Shown piece after piece: positions 6,794 through 13,023 of a DNA stretch of 13,023 bases (position 1 is the first letter of the stretch; the number at the start of each line of letters is the position of its first letter). Made by a program: the position numbers and the translations under genes. The stretch is from NCBI GenBank assembly GCA_017958705.1, contig JAGDCE010000074.1:1-13023 (forward strand), given 5' to 3'. The notes under the pieces are model-generated. The model was not told the origin of the DNA. It made no database searches and was given only the letters and a program-made list of their open reading frames with translations. Source of the stretch: Clostridia bacterium (GTDB taxonomy: Bacteria; Bacillota; Clostridia; Oscillospirales; CAG-272).

Positions 6794-9382
6794 ATGAAAC
6801 GCGCAATCAAATACGTATCTCTGATCTCGGCTCTGCTCTTCACCGGTTCGACCGTATCTCCGTGCGCCGCCGCGGACGGGTTTTACGGGCTTACCGGCAC
6901 GTGGAAATACGAGGGCGGCTCGTTCGTCGGCAAAAGCGGCGGCAGGGGCGATACCTTCGCGATCTCGGATGAAACAGTATCCGCGGACGATCTTTTCACG
7001 TACGGGGCCACGGTATCCTCTTATACCGGAAATCCCGACTTCAACGCGTCGATCATCTTCGGGCTCAAAAACCCCGACGTCCCGACCGAGCGCTTCTACG
7101 ATTTCGGCATAATGACAGCAAGCAACCGTTATATCCGTTTCGATCAGACGAACGGATATCCCGAAAGCGGCATCGACGTCGGGAACATGAAGGTAAAGAA
7201 AAACACGTACGAGCTGAAGATCGTGCGCATATCAAAAGAAAATTTCGAATATTACGTCGACGGTGAACTGGTACTCTGCAAAACTCATCCGGATTTTGAA
7301 GGAGGTCATATCGGCATGATGACGAACGACGACGGCAAATACGAAAACGTCAAACTTACGATCACGGGAAAAGTCGAAAAAGATCCGACGCTCGACGGTC
7401 TTGCAATGACCGGCGGCGAACTCGATTCGGATTTTTCGCCCGACGACCGCACGTACTGGTCTTACGTGCCGTATTCGACGAAAAGCGTGTCGTTTTCTCT
7501 CTCGTACGATACCGATAAATACAAAGCGGCCGTGAACGGCGCTTCGTACAAAGCGGGCGCGATCAAAAAGGTGGCGCTCAATCAGGGGAACAACGTCGTC
7601 ACGATAACGCTGACGGGCAGATCGAGCGGCGTGTCGGCGTTCTACACCGTGAACGTCGTGCGCGAGCCGGACGAACAGACGCTTTATAAAGAAAAAACGC
7701 GTCCGCAGTATCATTTCACGCCGTATTCGTATCAGATGAACGACCCGAACGGCCTCGTCTACAACTCCGCCACCGGCGAATATCACCTGTTCTTCCAGTG
7801 CAACAGACCGTTCGACACCGGCGTGGAAGGACTGACCGGCACGACGAGCTGGGGACACGCCGTGTCAAAAGATCTTCTCCATTGGGTGGAGCTGCCGCTC
7901 GCGGTGCTGCCGGACGGGCTCGGCATGGCGTGGTCCGGCTCCGCCGTGATCGACGCGGACAACACGTCCGGACTTTTTGACGGATCGACGCCGCCCGGTT
8001 CGCGCATGGTGCTCTTCTACGCGAGCGTCGGCGGCGACACGCGGTCCGGCTATGCCAAGGAGAGCATGGCGTATTCAAAAGACGGCGGCAGGACGTTCAT
8101 CAAATACGAGGGCAACCCCGTGGTGAAAAACCCGGATAACATGTACGGCGGCGGTCTGCGCGACCCGAGAGTCTTTTGGTATGAAGACAAAACGATGGAC
8201 GGCGGCGGCATCTGGGTAATGGTGACAGTCGGCGAGCTGAATATCTTCACCTCGCACGATCTGAAAAACTGGAAGAGCTGCGGCAGACCCGTCGGCGTCG
8301 ACGGCAAACACTTCGATTCCGAGTGTCCCGACCTCTATCCGCTCCCGGTCGACGGTGACGAAAACAACGTAAAATGGGTCTACACCGGCGGCGGCATATT
8401 CTACATCATAGGCCGCATGGAAAAAACTGGCGACGACACTGTGATGTTCGTGCCCGAAACGGAGAAAATTTACGCCCTGAACGGCATAGCCGATCAGGGA
8501 CCGGGCAACCCGGCGCCTGAAACGTACGCGACGCAGACGTTCTCCGCCGATCCGATGGGGCGGCGCGTGTCGATAAGCTGGCTGCGCGACCCGTCGCATT
8601 ACTGGGAGGACAAGCACTGGAACTCCGCGCAGTCGATCCCGGTGCAGCACAGTCTGCGCACGGTCAACGGAGAAATCAAGCTGTTCTCTTACCCGGTCGA
8701 AGAGGTCGACGCGCAGCGCGGCGACGTGCTGTTCTCGCTTGAAAACAAGACCGTCGCGCCGGACTCCGGCAACGTCCTTGACGGCGTGAGGTCGGTCTGC
8801 TGCGATATAGTCGCCTCGATCGTCCCCGGTGACGCGACGGAATTCGGCTTCAAGGTCCGCGTCGGCAAAAGCTCCGGCGGGCAGCAGCTCGTCATACGGT
8901 ACGACCGCGCGGCGGGCAGGCTGTACGTCGACAAGAACAAGAGCGGCAACGGATCGTATCTCGGCGTCTACGAGCCGGAGCTGACGGAGGACGCCGACGG
9001 CAGGATCACGCTGCGCATAATGCTCGACCGCATCTGCTTCGACGTCTACGGCAACGGCGGCGAGGCGGCGGTCGCTGGCCTCGTCTATGCTGACATGAAG
9101 AGCGACGGAATGGAGTTCTTCACGAACGGCAGCTCGCTGATCGAATATCTGACGGTATACGACATGAACACGAACGGCAGACTGCAAACGCCGCCCGACG
9201 AAACAACCGGCGCCGCCCCCGTGACGGACGCGCCGGAAACGACCGCGGACAATACAACGGAGGCGAAGAACACTGAAAGATCTGAAACGCCGTATCTGCT
9301 CCCCGCCGTGATCGCGGGCGCGGGCGCGGCGGCCGCCGCGGCGATCATAGTCGCACTGCGGGCGAAGAAGAAAAAGAAATGA
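6794..9382 (+). CDS. Secreted, membrane-anchored GH32 fructan hydrolase (levanase/inulinase type)
   Basis: This 862-residue protein should cleave beta-fructosidic bonds of fructans or sucrose outside the cell. Start ATG 6794 follows AGGAG at 6783-6787. Layout: signal peptide (about 1-27, CAAA before DG); a concanavalin/LamG-like sandwich (about 28-193); a cadherin-like beta-sandwich (about 197-292); GH32 five-blade propeller (about 303-620); the GH32 C-terminal sandwich (about 640-800); a Thr/Glu-rich linker (about 803-832); and one transmembrane segment with the basic end RAKKKKK. All GH32 catalytic motifs are present: MNDPNG with nucleophile Asp317, RDP with Asp457, and SECPD with acid/base Glu510. 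There is no LPXTG, so it is held by the membrane helix rather than sortase. Endo versus exo action and inulin versus levan preference cannot be read from sequence. It appears to be a single-gene unit; no transporter or fructokinase is in the window. Confidence 0.95.
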   Translation: MKRAIKYVSLISALLFTGSTVSPCAAADGFYGLTGTWKYEGGSFVGKSGGRGDTFAISDETVSADDLFTYGATVSSYTGNPDFNASIIFGLKNPDVPTERFYDFGIMTASNRYIRFDQTNGYPESGIDVGNMKVKKNTYELKIVRISKENFEYYVDGELVLCKTHPDFEGGHIGMMTNDDGKYENVKLTITGKVEKDPTLDGLAMTGGELDSDFSPDDRTYWSYVPYSTKSVSFSLSYDTDKYKAAVNGASYKAGAIKKVALNQGNNVVTITLTGRSSGVSAFYTVNVVREPDEQTLYKEKTRPQYHFTPYSYQMNDPNGLVYNSATGEYHLFFQCNRPFDTGVEGLTGTTSWGHAVSKDLLHWVELPLAVLPDGLGMAWSGSAVIDADNTSGLFDGSTPPGSRMVLFYASVGGDTRSGYAKESMAYSKDGGRTFIKYEGNPVVKNPDNMYGGGLRDPRVFWYEDKTMDGGGIWVMVTVGELNIFTSHDLKNWKSCGRPVGVDGKHFDSECPDLYPLPVDGDENNVKWVYTGGGIFYIIGRMEKTGDDTVMFVPETEKIYALNGIADQGPGNPAPETYATQTFSADPMGRRVSISWLRDPSHYWEDKHWNSAQSIPVQHSLRTVNGEIKLFSYPVEEVDAQRGDVLFSLENKTVAPDSGNVLDGVRSVCCDIVASIVPGDATEFGFKVRVGKSSGGQQLVIRYDRAAGRLYVDKNKSGNGSYLGVYEPELTEDADGRITLRIMLDRICFDVYGNGGEAAVAGLVYADMKSDGMEFFTNGSSLIEYLTVYDMNTNGRLQTPPDETTGAAPVTDAPETTADNTTEAKNTERSETPYLLPAVIAGAGAAAAAAIIVALRAKKKKK

Positions 9383-9384
9383 AA

Positions 9385-9426
9385 CAAAGCTCCGCGCGCT
9401 CATCCGGGCGCGCGGAGCTTTGTTTA
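9385..9426 (+). terminator. Strong terminator after the GH32 gene
   Basis: A perfect 15-bp stem, CAAAGCTCCGCGCGC (9385-9399) and GCGCGCGGAGCTTTG (9408-9422), has an eight-base loop and is followed by TTTATC. It starts two bases after the stop codon. The tail is short, but the stem is very strong. Confidence 0.85.
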
Positions 9427-9508
9427 TCATCACGGCCGTTTTGTCAAGATATTACGCCGCGTTTTTTCATTAAAACAAGAAAATTAAACAAATACTTCGC
9501 CGTATACC

Positions 9509-9537
9509 TTGACATGCGGGTTTTCAGGTGATAAAAT
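9509..9537 (+). promoter_or_regulatory. Sigma-A-type promoter for the M18 aminopeptidase
   Basis: TTGACA at 9509-9514 and TAAAAT at 9532-9537 are 17 bases apart. The start of transcription would be near 9544, giving a leader of about 24 nt. An AT-rich stretch at 9466-9495 could act as an UP element. Confidence 0.85.
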
Positions 9538-9567
9538 ACGATCAAAAGCACAGAAAGAGGTATTGCC

Positions 9568-10971
9568 ATGAGCGAAAAAGAAAAATCAGCGGGCGAGCTG
9601 CTGAAGGAAAAGCTCGTATACAAGAAAAAATCGGCGTTTGAAAAATGCCCCGACGAGAAAGAGGCGGCATTCGATTACTGCGAGGGATACAAAAAATTCC
9701 TCGATAACGCGAAGACCGAGCGCGACGCGACGGCGTATTCGATAAAGCTGGCGAAGGAAGCGGGCTTCGTCGAGTACAAGCTCGGCATGAAGGTCGCGCC
9801 GGGCGACAAATTCTACTATGACAACCGCGGCAAAAGCGTATATTTCTTCATCATAGGTTCGGAAGATCTCGAAAACGGTATGGCGATAACCGCCGCGCAC
9901 ATCGATTCTCCGCGTCTTGACATCAAAGCCAACCCCGTATATGAAGCGGGCGGCATGGCGTTCATCAAGACGCATTACTACGGCGGTATAAAGAAGTATC
10001 AGTGGACGGCGATACCGCTCGCGCTACACGGCGTCGTGACGCTGGCTGACGGCAAAAAGGTCGACGTGATCCTCGGCGAGGACGACGACGATCCGCTGTT
10101 CTACGTAAACGATATCCTGCCGCATCTGGCGAGAGACCAGTATGCGAAGAGCGTCGGCGACGCGATAGACGGCGAACAGCTCAACCTGCTCTCCGGCAGC
10201 GTGCCGTTCGACACGGAAACGTCCGAGGCGATAAAGCTCAACCTGCTGAAGCTGCTGAACGACAAATACGGAATGACCGAATACGACTTCCAGTCCGCGG
10301 AGCTGTGCGCGGTGCCGTCGTACAAGGCGCGCGACGTGGGGCTTGACAGATCGCTCATCGCCGCGTACGGACACGACGACAAGGTCTGCGCGTATCCGGA
10401 GATCACCGCGATACTCGGCCTGCAAAACCCGAAGAAGACCGTCATGAGCATACTCGCCGATAAGGAGGAGACGGGCTCCAACGGCAACACCGGAATGAAG
10501 ACGAGCGCGTTCTGCGATATAATCGCCGACATATCCGCTTCGCTCGGCAAGAACGAGCGCATCGTCCGCAGCAATTCGATATGCCTGTCCGCGGACGTCG
10601 CGGCGGCGTTCGATCCGAATTTCGCCGGAGCTTACGAGATAAACAACTCCGCGTTGATCAATTCCGGAATAGCGCTCTGCAAGTACACCGGCGCACGCGG
10701 CAAATCCGACACGAACGACGCCTCCGGTGAATACGTGGCGAAGATAAGGAAAATATTCGACGACAACAACGTTGTATGGCAGTCCTGCGAGCTCGGCAAG
10801 GTCGATCAGGGCGGCGGCGGGACCGTGGCGAAGTTCATATCCGAAAAGAACATCGACACCGTCGACGTCGGCGTGCCCGTCATCTCGATGCACGCACCGT
10901 ACGAGGTGGTCGCCAAGCTCGACGTCTACAATATGCATAAAGCCGTCGCCGCGTTCTACACGGCGGAATAA
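9568..10971 (+). CDS. M18 family aminopeptidase (aspartyl aminopeptidase-like)
   Basis: This 467-residue cytoplasmic enzyme should remove N-terminal residues (often Asp or Glu in this family) from peptides, using two metal ions, usually zinc, and commonly as a large dodecamer. Start ATG 9568 follows AAAGAGG (9554-9560). The metal and catalytic motifs appear in the family order: AAHIDSPRLD with His111; DKEETGSNG with Glu300-Glu301 (catalytic base and ligand); LSADVAAAFDP with Asp343; and SMHAPYEV with His442. The insertion between the first and second motifs (about residues 120-280) corresponds to the usual M18 lid/oligomerisation domain. No signal peptide or membrane segment is present. It is flanked by its own promoter and terminator, so it is probably monocistronic housekeeping peptide turnover. 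Length and motifs are ordinary. Confidence 0.96.
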   Translation: MSEKEKSAGELLKEKLVYKKKSAFEKCPDEKEAAFDYCEGYKKFLDNAKTERDATAYSIKLAKEAGFVEYKLGMKVAPGDKFYYDNRGKSVYFFIIGSEDLENGMAITAAHIDSPRLDIKANPVYEAGGMAFIKTHYYGGIKKYQWTAIPLALHGVVTLADGKKVDVILGEDDDDPLFYVNDILPHLARDQYAKSVGDAIDGEQLNLLSGSVPFDTETSEAIKLNLLKLLNDKYGMTEYDFQSAELCAVPSYKARDVGLDRSLIAAYGHDDKVCAYPEITAILGLQNPKKTVMSILADKEETGSNGNTGMKTSAFCDIIADISASLGKNERIVRSNSICLSADVAAAFDPNFAGAYEINNSALINSGIALCKYTGARGKSDTNDASGEYVAKIRKIFDDNNVVWQSCELGKVDQGGGGTVAKFISEKNIDTVDVGVPVISMHAPYEVVAKLDVYNMHKAVAAFYTAE

Positions 10972-10978
10972 GGATAAA

Positions 10979-11006
10979 CCCCGGAGCATCCCTCCGGGGC
11001 TTTTTT
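10979..11006 (+). terminator. Intrinsic terminator of the aminopeptidase gene
   Basis: Stem CCCCGGAG (10979-10986) / CTCCGGGG (10992-10999), a five-base loop, then C and TTTTTT (11001-11006). It lies 7 nt after the stop codon. Confidence 0.92.
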
Positions 11007-11110
11007 ATCGGTAATAATACGAGGCGGATCGTCCGTCAACGCAACAAAAAGGAGCCGCTTGCGCGACATTCTTTGGGGGTCCCCACCCCTCATACCCGCT
11101 TGCGGTGACC

Positions 11111-11156
11111 CGAAAAAATCATCGCGTCACTACCGTGACCATGCTCGATTTTTTCG
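11111..11156. repeat. Nested inverted repeat
   Basis: Outer arms CGAAAAAATC (11111-11120) and GATTTTTTCG (11147-11156) are perfect 10-bp complements. Inside them lie GTCAC (11126-11130) and GTGAC (11135-11139) around TACC. The duplex arms could form a cruciform or RNA hairpin. A further GGTGACC copy sits just to the left at 11104-11110. Confidence 0.75.
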
Positions 11157-11213
11157 ACCGCTGCGCCTTCCTCGCATTGCTCCATCCGCCCCCGGCGGCG
11201 CAATGCTCGTCAC

Positions 11214-11347
11214 CCCCCAAACCCCCTGTTCCCCTCCCGCAGATCAGAGATCTGAGGGGGCGCGACCGATCCGCAAGGGGCGTCTCCCTAGACGGCCTGT
11301 TTCCAAAAGCCCCAAATGATATTTGGGGGGAGGCGGGGGTTTGGGGG
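11214..11347. repeat. Long-range inverted repeat with C5-A3-C5 and G5-T3-G5 arms
   Basis: CCCCCAAACCCCC (11214-11226) is the exact reverse complement of GGGGGTTTGGGGG (11335-11347). The 108-base interval contains two smaller perfect hairpins (11240-11254 and 11310-11328), so the whole can fold as a branched structure. The G-rich arm plus GGGGGG at 11325-11330 and 11355-11360 also has G-quadruplex potential. Confidence 0.7.
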
Positions 11348-11446
11348 CGGTAGCAGGGGGGCGGGGAGTCCCCGAAAGCGCGTAGCGCACAGAACGTCCC
11401 GCAGGGGCTCCGAAACTATTCACTATTCACTCTTACCTGTTAACTG

Positions 11447-11474
11447 AAAAAGCTCCCTTTCACGGGAGCTTTTT
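11447..11474 (-). terminator. Terminator of the DUF11 gene (bidirectional)
   Basis: AAAAAGCTCCC (11447-11457) and GGGAGCTTTTT (11464-11474) form an 11-bp stem with a six-base loop. Read on the minus strand the hairpin lies 17 nt past the DUF11 stop codon and ends in a T5 tail. The A5/T5 symmetry means it could work in both directions and so isolate the gene from the noncoding block. Confidence 0.88.
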
Positions 11475-11491
11475 CCGCTTTCTTCGCCGCC

Positions 11492-12346
11492 TCAGCCGAC
11501 CGTCCCCTGAAGCGTGATCACCGCCGTTCCGGGCGTCACCGTCACGGATCCGTCTGCGGCCGTCGTGAACTGCGCGGCCGGGACCGTTATCGCGCCGGAC
11601 GACGTCGTGAACATACCCGACTGTCCGGAATACGTATATTCCGTTCCCTCGGTCCACGGATCGCCGTTATACGTTACCGCCAATCCGGTCAGCACGGGCG
11701 TCACCTTATCCGTCAGGACCGCGTTGACCTCCGCGCCGGCTTCGGCGTTGCCGTAGTTGTTCACCGTCATCGTGTACGTGATCGTCTGTCCGGGCGCGAC
11801 CGCCAGCGGCTCGAGGCTCTTCTCCACCGTGAGCTGCGGACCTTCCGTCACGTTGATCGTACATTCCGCCGTGACCGGCTGCGCGAGCTGAGTTCCCGTG
11901 AGCTGCACGGTATTCGTTATACTGCCGCCCGCGGCGAGCGGCGCGAAACCGTTGACCTGCGCGGCGTAGATGACCGTCGTGCCGCCGTTTGCCGGTACGT
12001 CGATGTCGGTGACGGTCAGCGGCTGCTCGGACTGCACGGTCACGTCGCTCAGAACGACGCCGTTTTCGAGCACGAGCAGCGAATTATCCTCGTACGTCAG
12101 CGGATACAGCGTTCCGCCGCCTCCCGCGTATGCGCCGAGATCGTCGGTCAGCGTCAGTCCGGTCAGCGCCGCGGCGCCGCTGTTGACAAGCGTCACCACG
12201 TACGTGATCTTTTCACCCGCCGTATACGAGGCCTGCAGCGCCGTTTTGCTGACGGTCAGGCTCTCGAGGATCTGTCCGGTCGTCACGTTCGAGAACACCT
12301 GCGTCGTACCGTACGTGAGGACCGCCTGATTTGTAAAAACTGCCAT
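11492..12346 (-). CDS. DUF11-repeat protein without signal peptide
   Basis: This 284-residue protein reads leftward from ATG at 12346, chosen because AAAGGA lies 9 nt before it on the minus strand. A longer frame from 12388 would start inside the -10 box. Two DUF11-like beta-sandwich repeats are visible, each opening with the same pattern: LTVSKTALQASYTAGEKITY (residues 30-49) and LTVEKSLEPLAVAPGQTITY (172-191), followed by a V-x-N-x-G turn and a TD strand. It is rich in Thr, Val, Gly and Ala, with one cysteine (162). DUF11 units are normally found in exported wall or outer-layer proteins, yet there is no signal peptide, membrane segment, LPXTG or wall-binding domain. Similar proteins beginning MAxFTNQA are, from memory, common in clostridia. 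Function is unknown; a spore-layer or mother-cell structural role is a guess. Confidence 0.85.
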   Translation of the reverse strand: MAVFTNQAVLTYGTTQVFSNVTTGQILESLTVSKTALQASYTAGEKITYVVTLVNSGAAALTGLTLTDDLGAYAGGGGTLYPLTYEDNSLLVLENGVVLSDVTVQSEQPLTVTDIDVPANGGTTVIYAAQVNGFAPLAAGGSITNTVQLTGTQLAQPVTAECTINVTEGPQLTVEKSLEPLAVAPGQTITYTMTVNNYGNAEAGAEVNAVLTDKVTPVLTGLAVTYNGDPWTEGTEYTYSGQSGMFTTSSGAITVPAAQFTTAADGSVTVTPGTAVITLQGTVG

Positions 12347-12386
12347 ATACAAAGTTCCTTTCCGTGTGCTTTTCCGCACCGGTATC

Positions 12387-12416
12387 ATTATATGATGCTT
12401 TTTTGATCCCTGATAC
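12387..12416 (-). promoter_or_regulatory. Candidate promoter of the DUF11 gene
   Basis: On the minus strand a perfect TATAAT occupies 12392-12387, about 40 bases before the start codon. No good TTGACA lies at the right distance; the nearest is GTATCA at 12416-12411. The wider -10, CATATAAT, also resembles the -10 of mother-cell sporulation sigma factors (SigE/SigK, CATAnnnT), which is suggestive only. Confidence 0.45.
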
Positions 12417-12438
12417 AGCAGTTTTTTCGTAAATTCTC

Positions 12439-12467
12439 TTGCATTATTGAAAAAAATGAGTTATAAT
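12439..12467 (+). promoter_or_regulatory. Sigma-A-type promoter of the C11 peptidase gene
   Basis: TTGCAT (12439-12444) and TATAAT (12462-12467) are 17 bases apart in an AT-rich region. Transcription would begin near 12474, giving a leader of about 37 nt that carries the Shine-Dalgarno site. Confidence 0.82.
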
Positions 12468-12510
12468 TATATATAAGATCATAAAAATCATCACAGAAAG
12501 GATCACATAT

Positions 12511-13023
12511 ATGGCAGAAGATAACAGACCGAAAGGCAGACAAAGAAACGTGACCGGCACCGGTACCGGCGGTTACCGCCGCGGCGAAGGGCTCGGAAAC
12601 GGTCCCGTCGGAAATCAGGGCGGATACTCCGGCAGACCCGGCACCACCGGCGGCACCGAGAGCGGCACCCGCGCCACCGGCAGTAAAGGCAAGATCATAG
12701 GCATAATCATAGCCGTGGTAGTGGCACTTATCGGAGGTGGTACAGCCGCTAGCGGCGGGCTCTCCAGTATAATAGGGAGTCTATTCGGCGGCGGCGCGCA
12801 GACGCCTTCGGACCCCTCGGCTCTGACGAGCCTTTTGTCCGGCTTCACCTCGTCCAACGTATCGACCGGCTGGACCGATTCGTCCTCCAACAACACGACG
12901 AACTCGCTCAACACGAGCGTCGCCAAGGGCGCCCGCGACAAATACACCGTGATAAAGGGCAACGGTCAGGACGTCGTCACGCTTATGGTTTACATGTGCG
13001 GCACCGACCTTGAATCCGAATAC
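12511..13023 (+). CDS. Membrane-anchored clostripain-related (C11) cysteine peptidase (3' partial)
   Basis: Start ATG 12511 follows AGAAAGGA (12495-12502). The frame stays open to the right edge, giving 171 residues. Layout: a Gly/Thr/Arg-rich N-terminal tail (1-58) with a conserved-looking pattern RPKGRQRNVTGTGTG, RRGEGLG and GPVG; one transmembrane segment (about 61-78); a Gly/Ser/Asn-rich linker (about 80-140); then the start of the peptidase domain, VVTLMVYMCGTDLESEY (155-171). That last motif is typical of the first strand of C11 peptidases. The basic tail with no cleavable signal suggests the tail is inside and the peptidase outside. The catalytic His and Cys lie beyond the window, so activity cannot be checked. 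C11 enzymes cut after basic residues and are calcium-dependent in known cases. Confidence 0.88.
   Translation, partial: MAEDNRPKGRQRNVTGTGTGGYRRGEGLGNGPVGNQGGYSGRPGTTGGTESGTRATGSKGKIIGIIIAVVVALIGGGTAASGGLSSIIGSLFGGGAQTPSDPSALTSLLSGFTSSNVSTGWTDSSSNNTTNSLNTSVAKGARDKYTVIKGNGQDVVTLMVYMCGTDLESEY

Larger units (their letters stand above)
11007..11446. repeat. Hairpin-rich noncoding block, possible dispersed repeat element
   Basis: No gene is supported in these 440 bases. Short plus-strand frames exist but lack ribosome sites and run through palindromes and homopolymer runs. Base use differs from the rest of the window: runs of five to six C or G alternate with short AT-rich spacers. Visible structure includes the nested palindrome at 11111-11156; CAGATC/GATCTG at 11240-11254 with flanking CCCCT/AGGGG; CCCCAAAT/ATTTGGGG at 11310-11328; the long-range arms 11214-11226 and 11335-11347; GGAG-CCCC/GGGGCTCC near 11356-11410; and a tandem CTATTCA at 11416-11429. 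This resembles the repetitive intergenic elements of some clostridial genomes, but copy number cannot be judged from one window. Confidence 0.5.

Noticed and set aside
11059..11353. Two short plus-strand frames (82-86 residues) in the hairpin block
   Set aside because: They have no Shine-Dalgarno site, their products are Pro/Arg-rich low complexity, and they run straight through inverted repeats.
11007..11446. CRISPR array
   Set aside because: The repeats are inverted and irregular. There are no equal direct repeats with unique spacers and no cas genes.

Overview
The window looks like chromosomal DNA from a GC-rich, low-oxygen gut-type member of the Clostridia. This is an inference from content: a corrinoid methyl-transfer operon with its ATP-dependent reactivase, DUF2284, surface glycosidases, a clostripain-like (C11) protease, a DUF11 protein of the kind seen in clostridia, and Gram-positive-style promoters, Shine-Dalgarno sites and terminators. 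No rRNA, phage, transposase or CRISPR was seen.

Region 1 (1-6340, + strand) reads as one tight operon entered from upstream of the window. It holds the 3' part of a zinc-dependent homocysteine S-methyltransferase-type gene, a B12-binding corrinoid protein, a large lipoprotein with a glycosidase-like barrel, a cysteine-rich DUF2284 protein, an ASKHA/DUF4445 corrinoid-activation protein with an N-terminal [2Fe-2S] ferredoxin domain, and a small secreted membrane-anchored protein. Gaps are 78, 19, 3, 5 (or a 4-base overlap) and 9 nt. The methyltransferase-type protein, corrinoid protein and activator make biochemical sense together: a methyl group passes through the cobalamin to or from a thiol, and the ferredoxin-ASKHA protein re-reduces cobalamin that has oxidised to Co(II). 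The lipoprotein and the small surface protein are the surprising members.

Region 2 (6400-6577) is a stand-alone tRNA-Lys(UUU) with a near-consensus promoter, encoded CCA and its own hairpin terminator. Region 3 (6578-9426) is an untranslated leader with an inverted repeat, then a secreted, membrane-anchored GH32 fructan hydrolase and a 15-bp terminator hairpin. Region 4 (9509-11006) is an M18 aminopeptidase with its own promoter and terminator.

Region 5 (11007-11446) has no convincing gene. It is packed with nested inverted repeats and G/C homopolymer runs and looks like a dispersed repetitive element. Region 6 (11447-13023) is a divergent pair: on the minus strand a DUF11-repeat protein with no signal peptide, and on the plus strand the start of a membrane-anchored C11 (clostripain-related) peptidase that runs off the window. 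The two share a 164-bp AT-rich intergenic region with a promoter facing each way.

The most interesting points are the cell-surface glycosidase-like lipoprotein embedded in a corrinoid methyl-transfer operon, the similar Thr/Glu-rich linkers on three surface proteins with different anchors, the hairpin-rich noncoding block, and the leaderless DUF11 protein.
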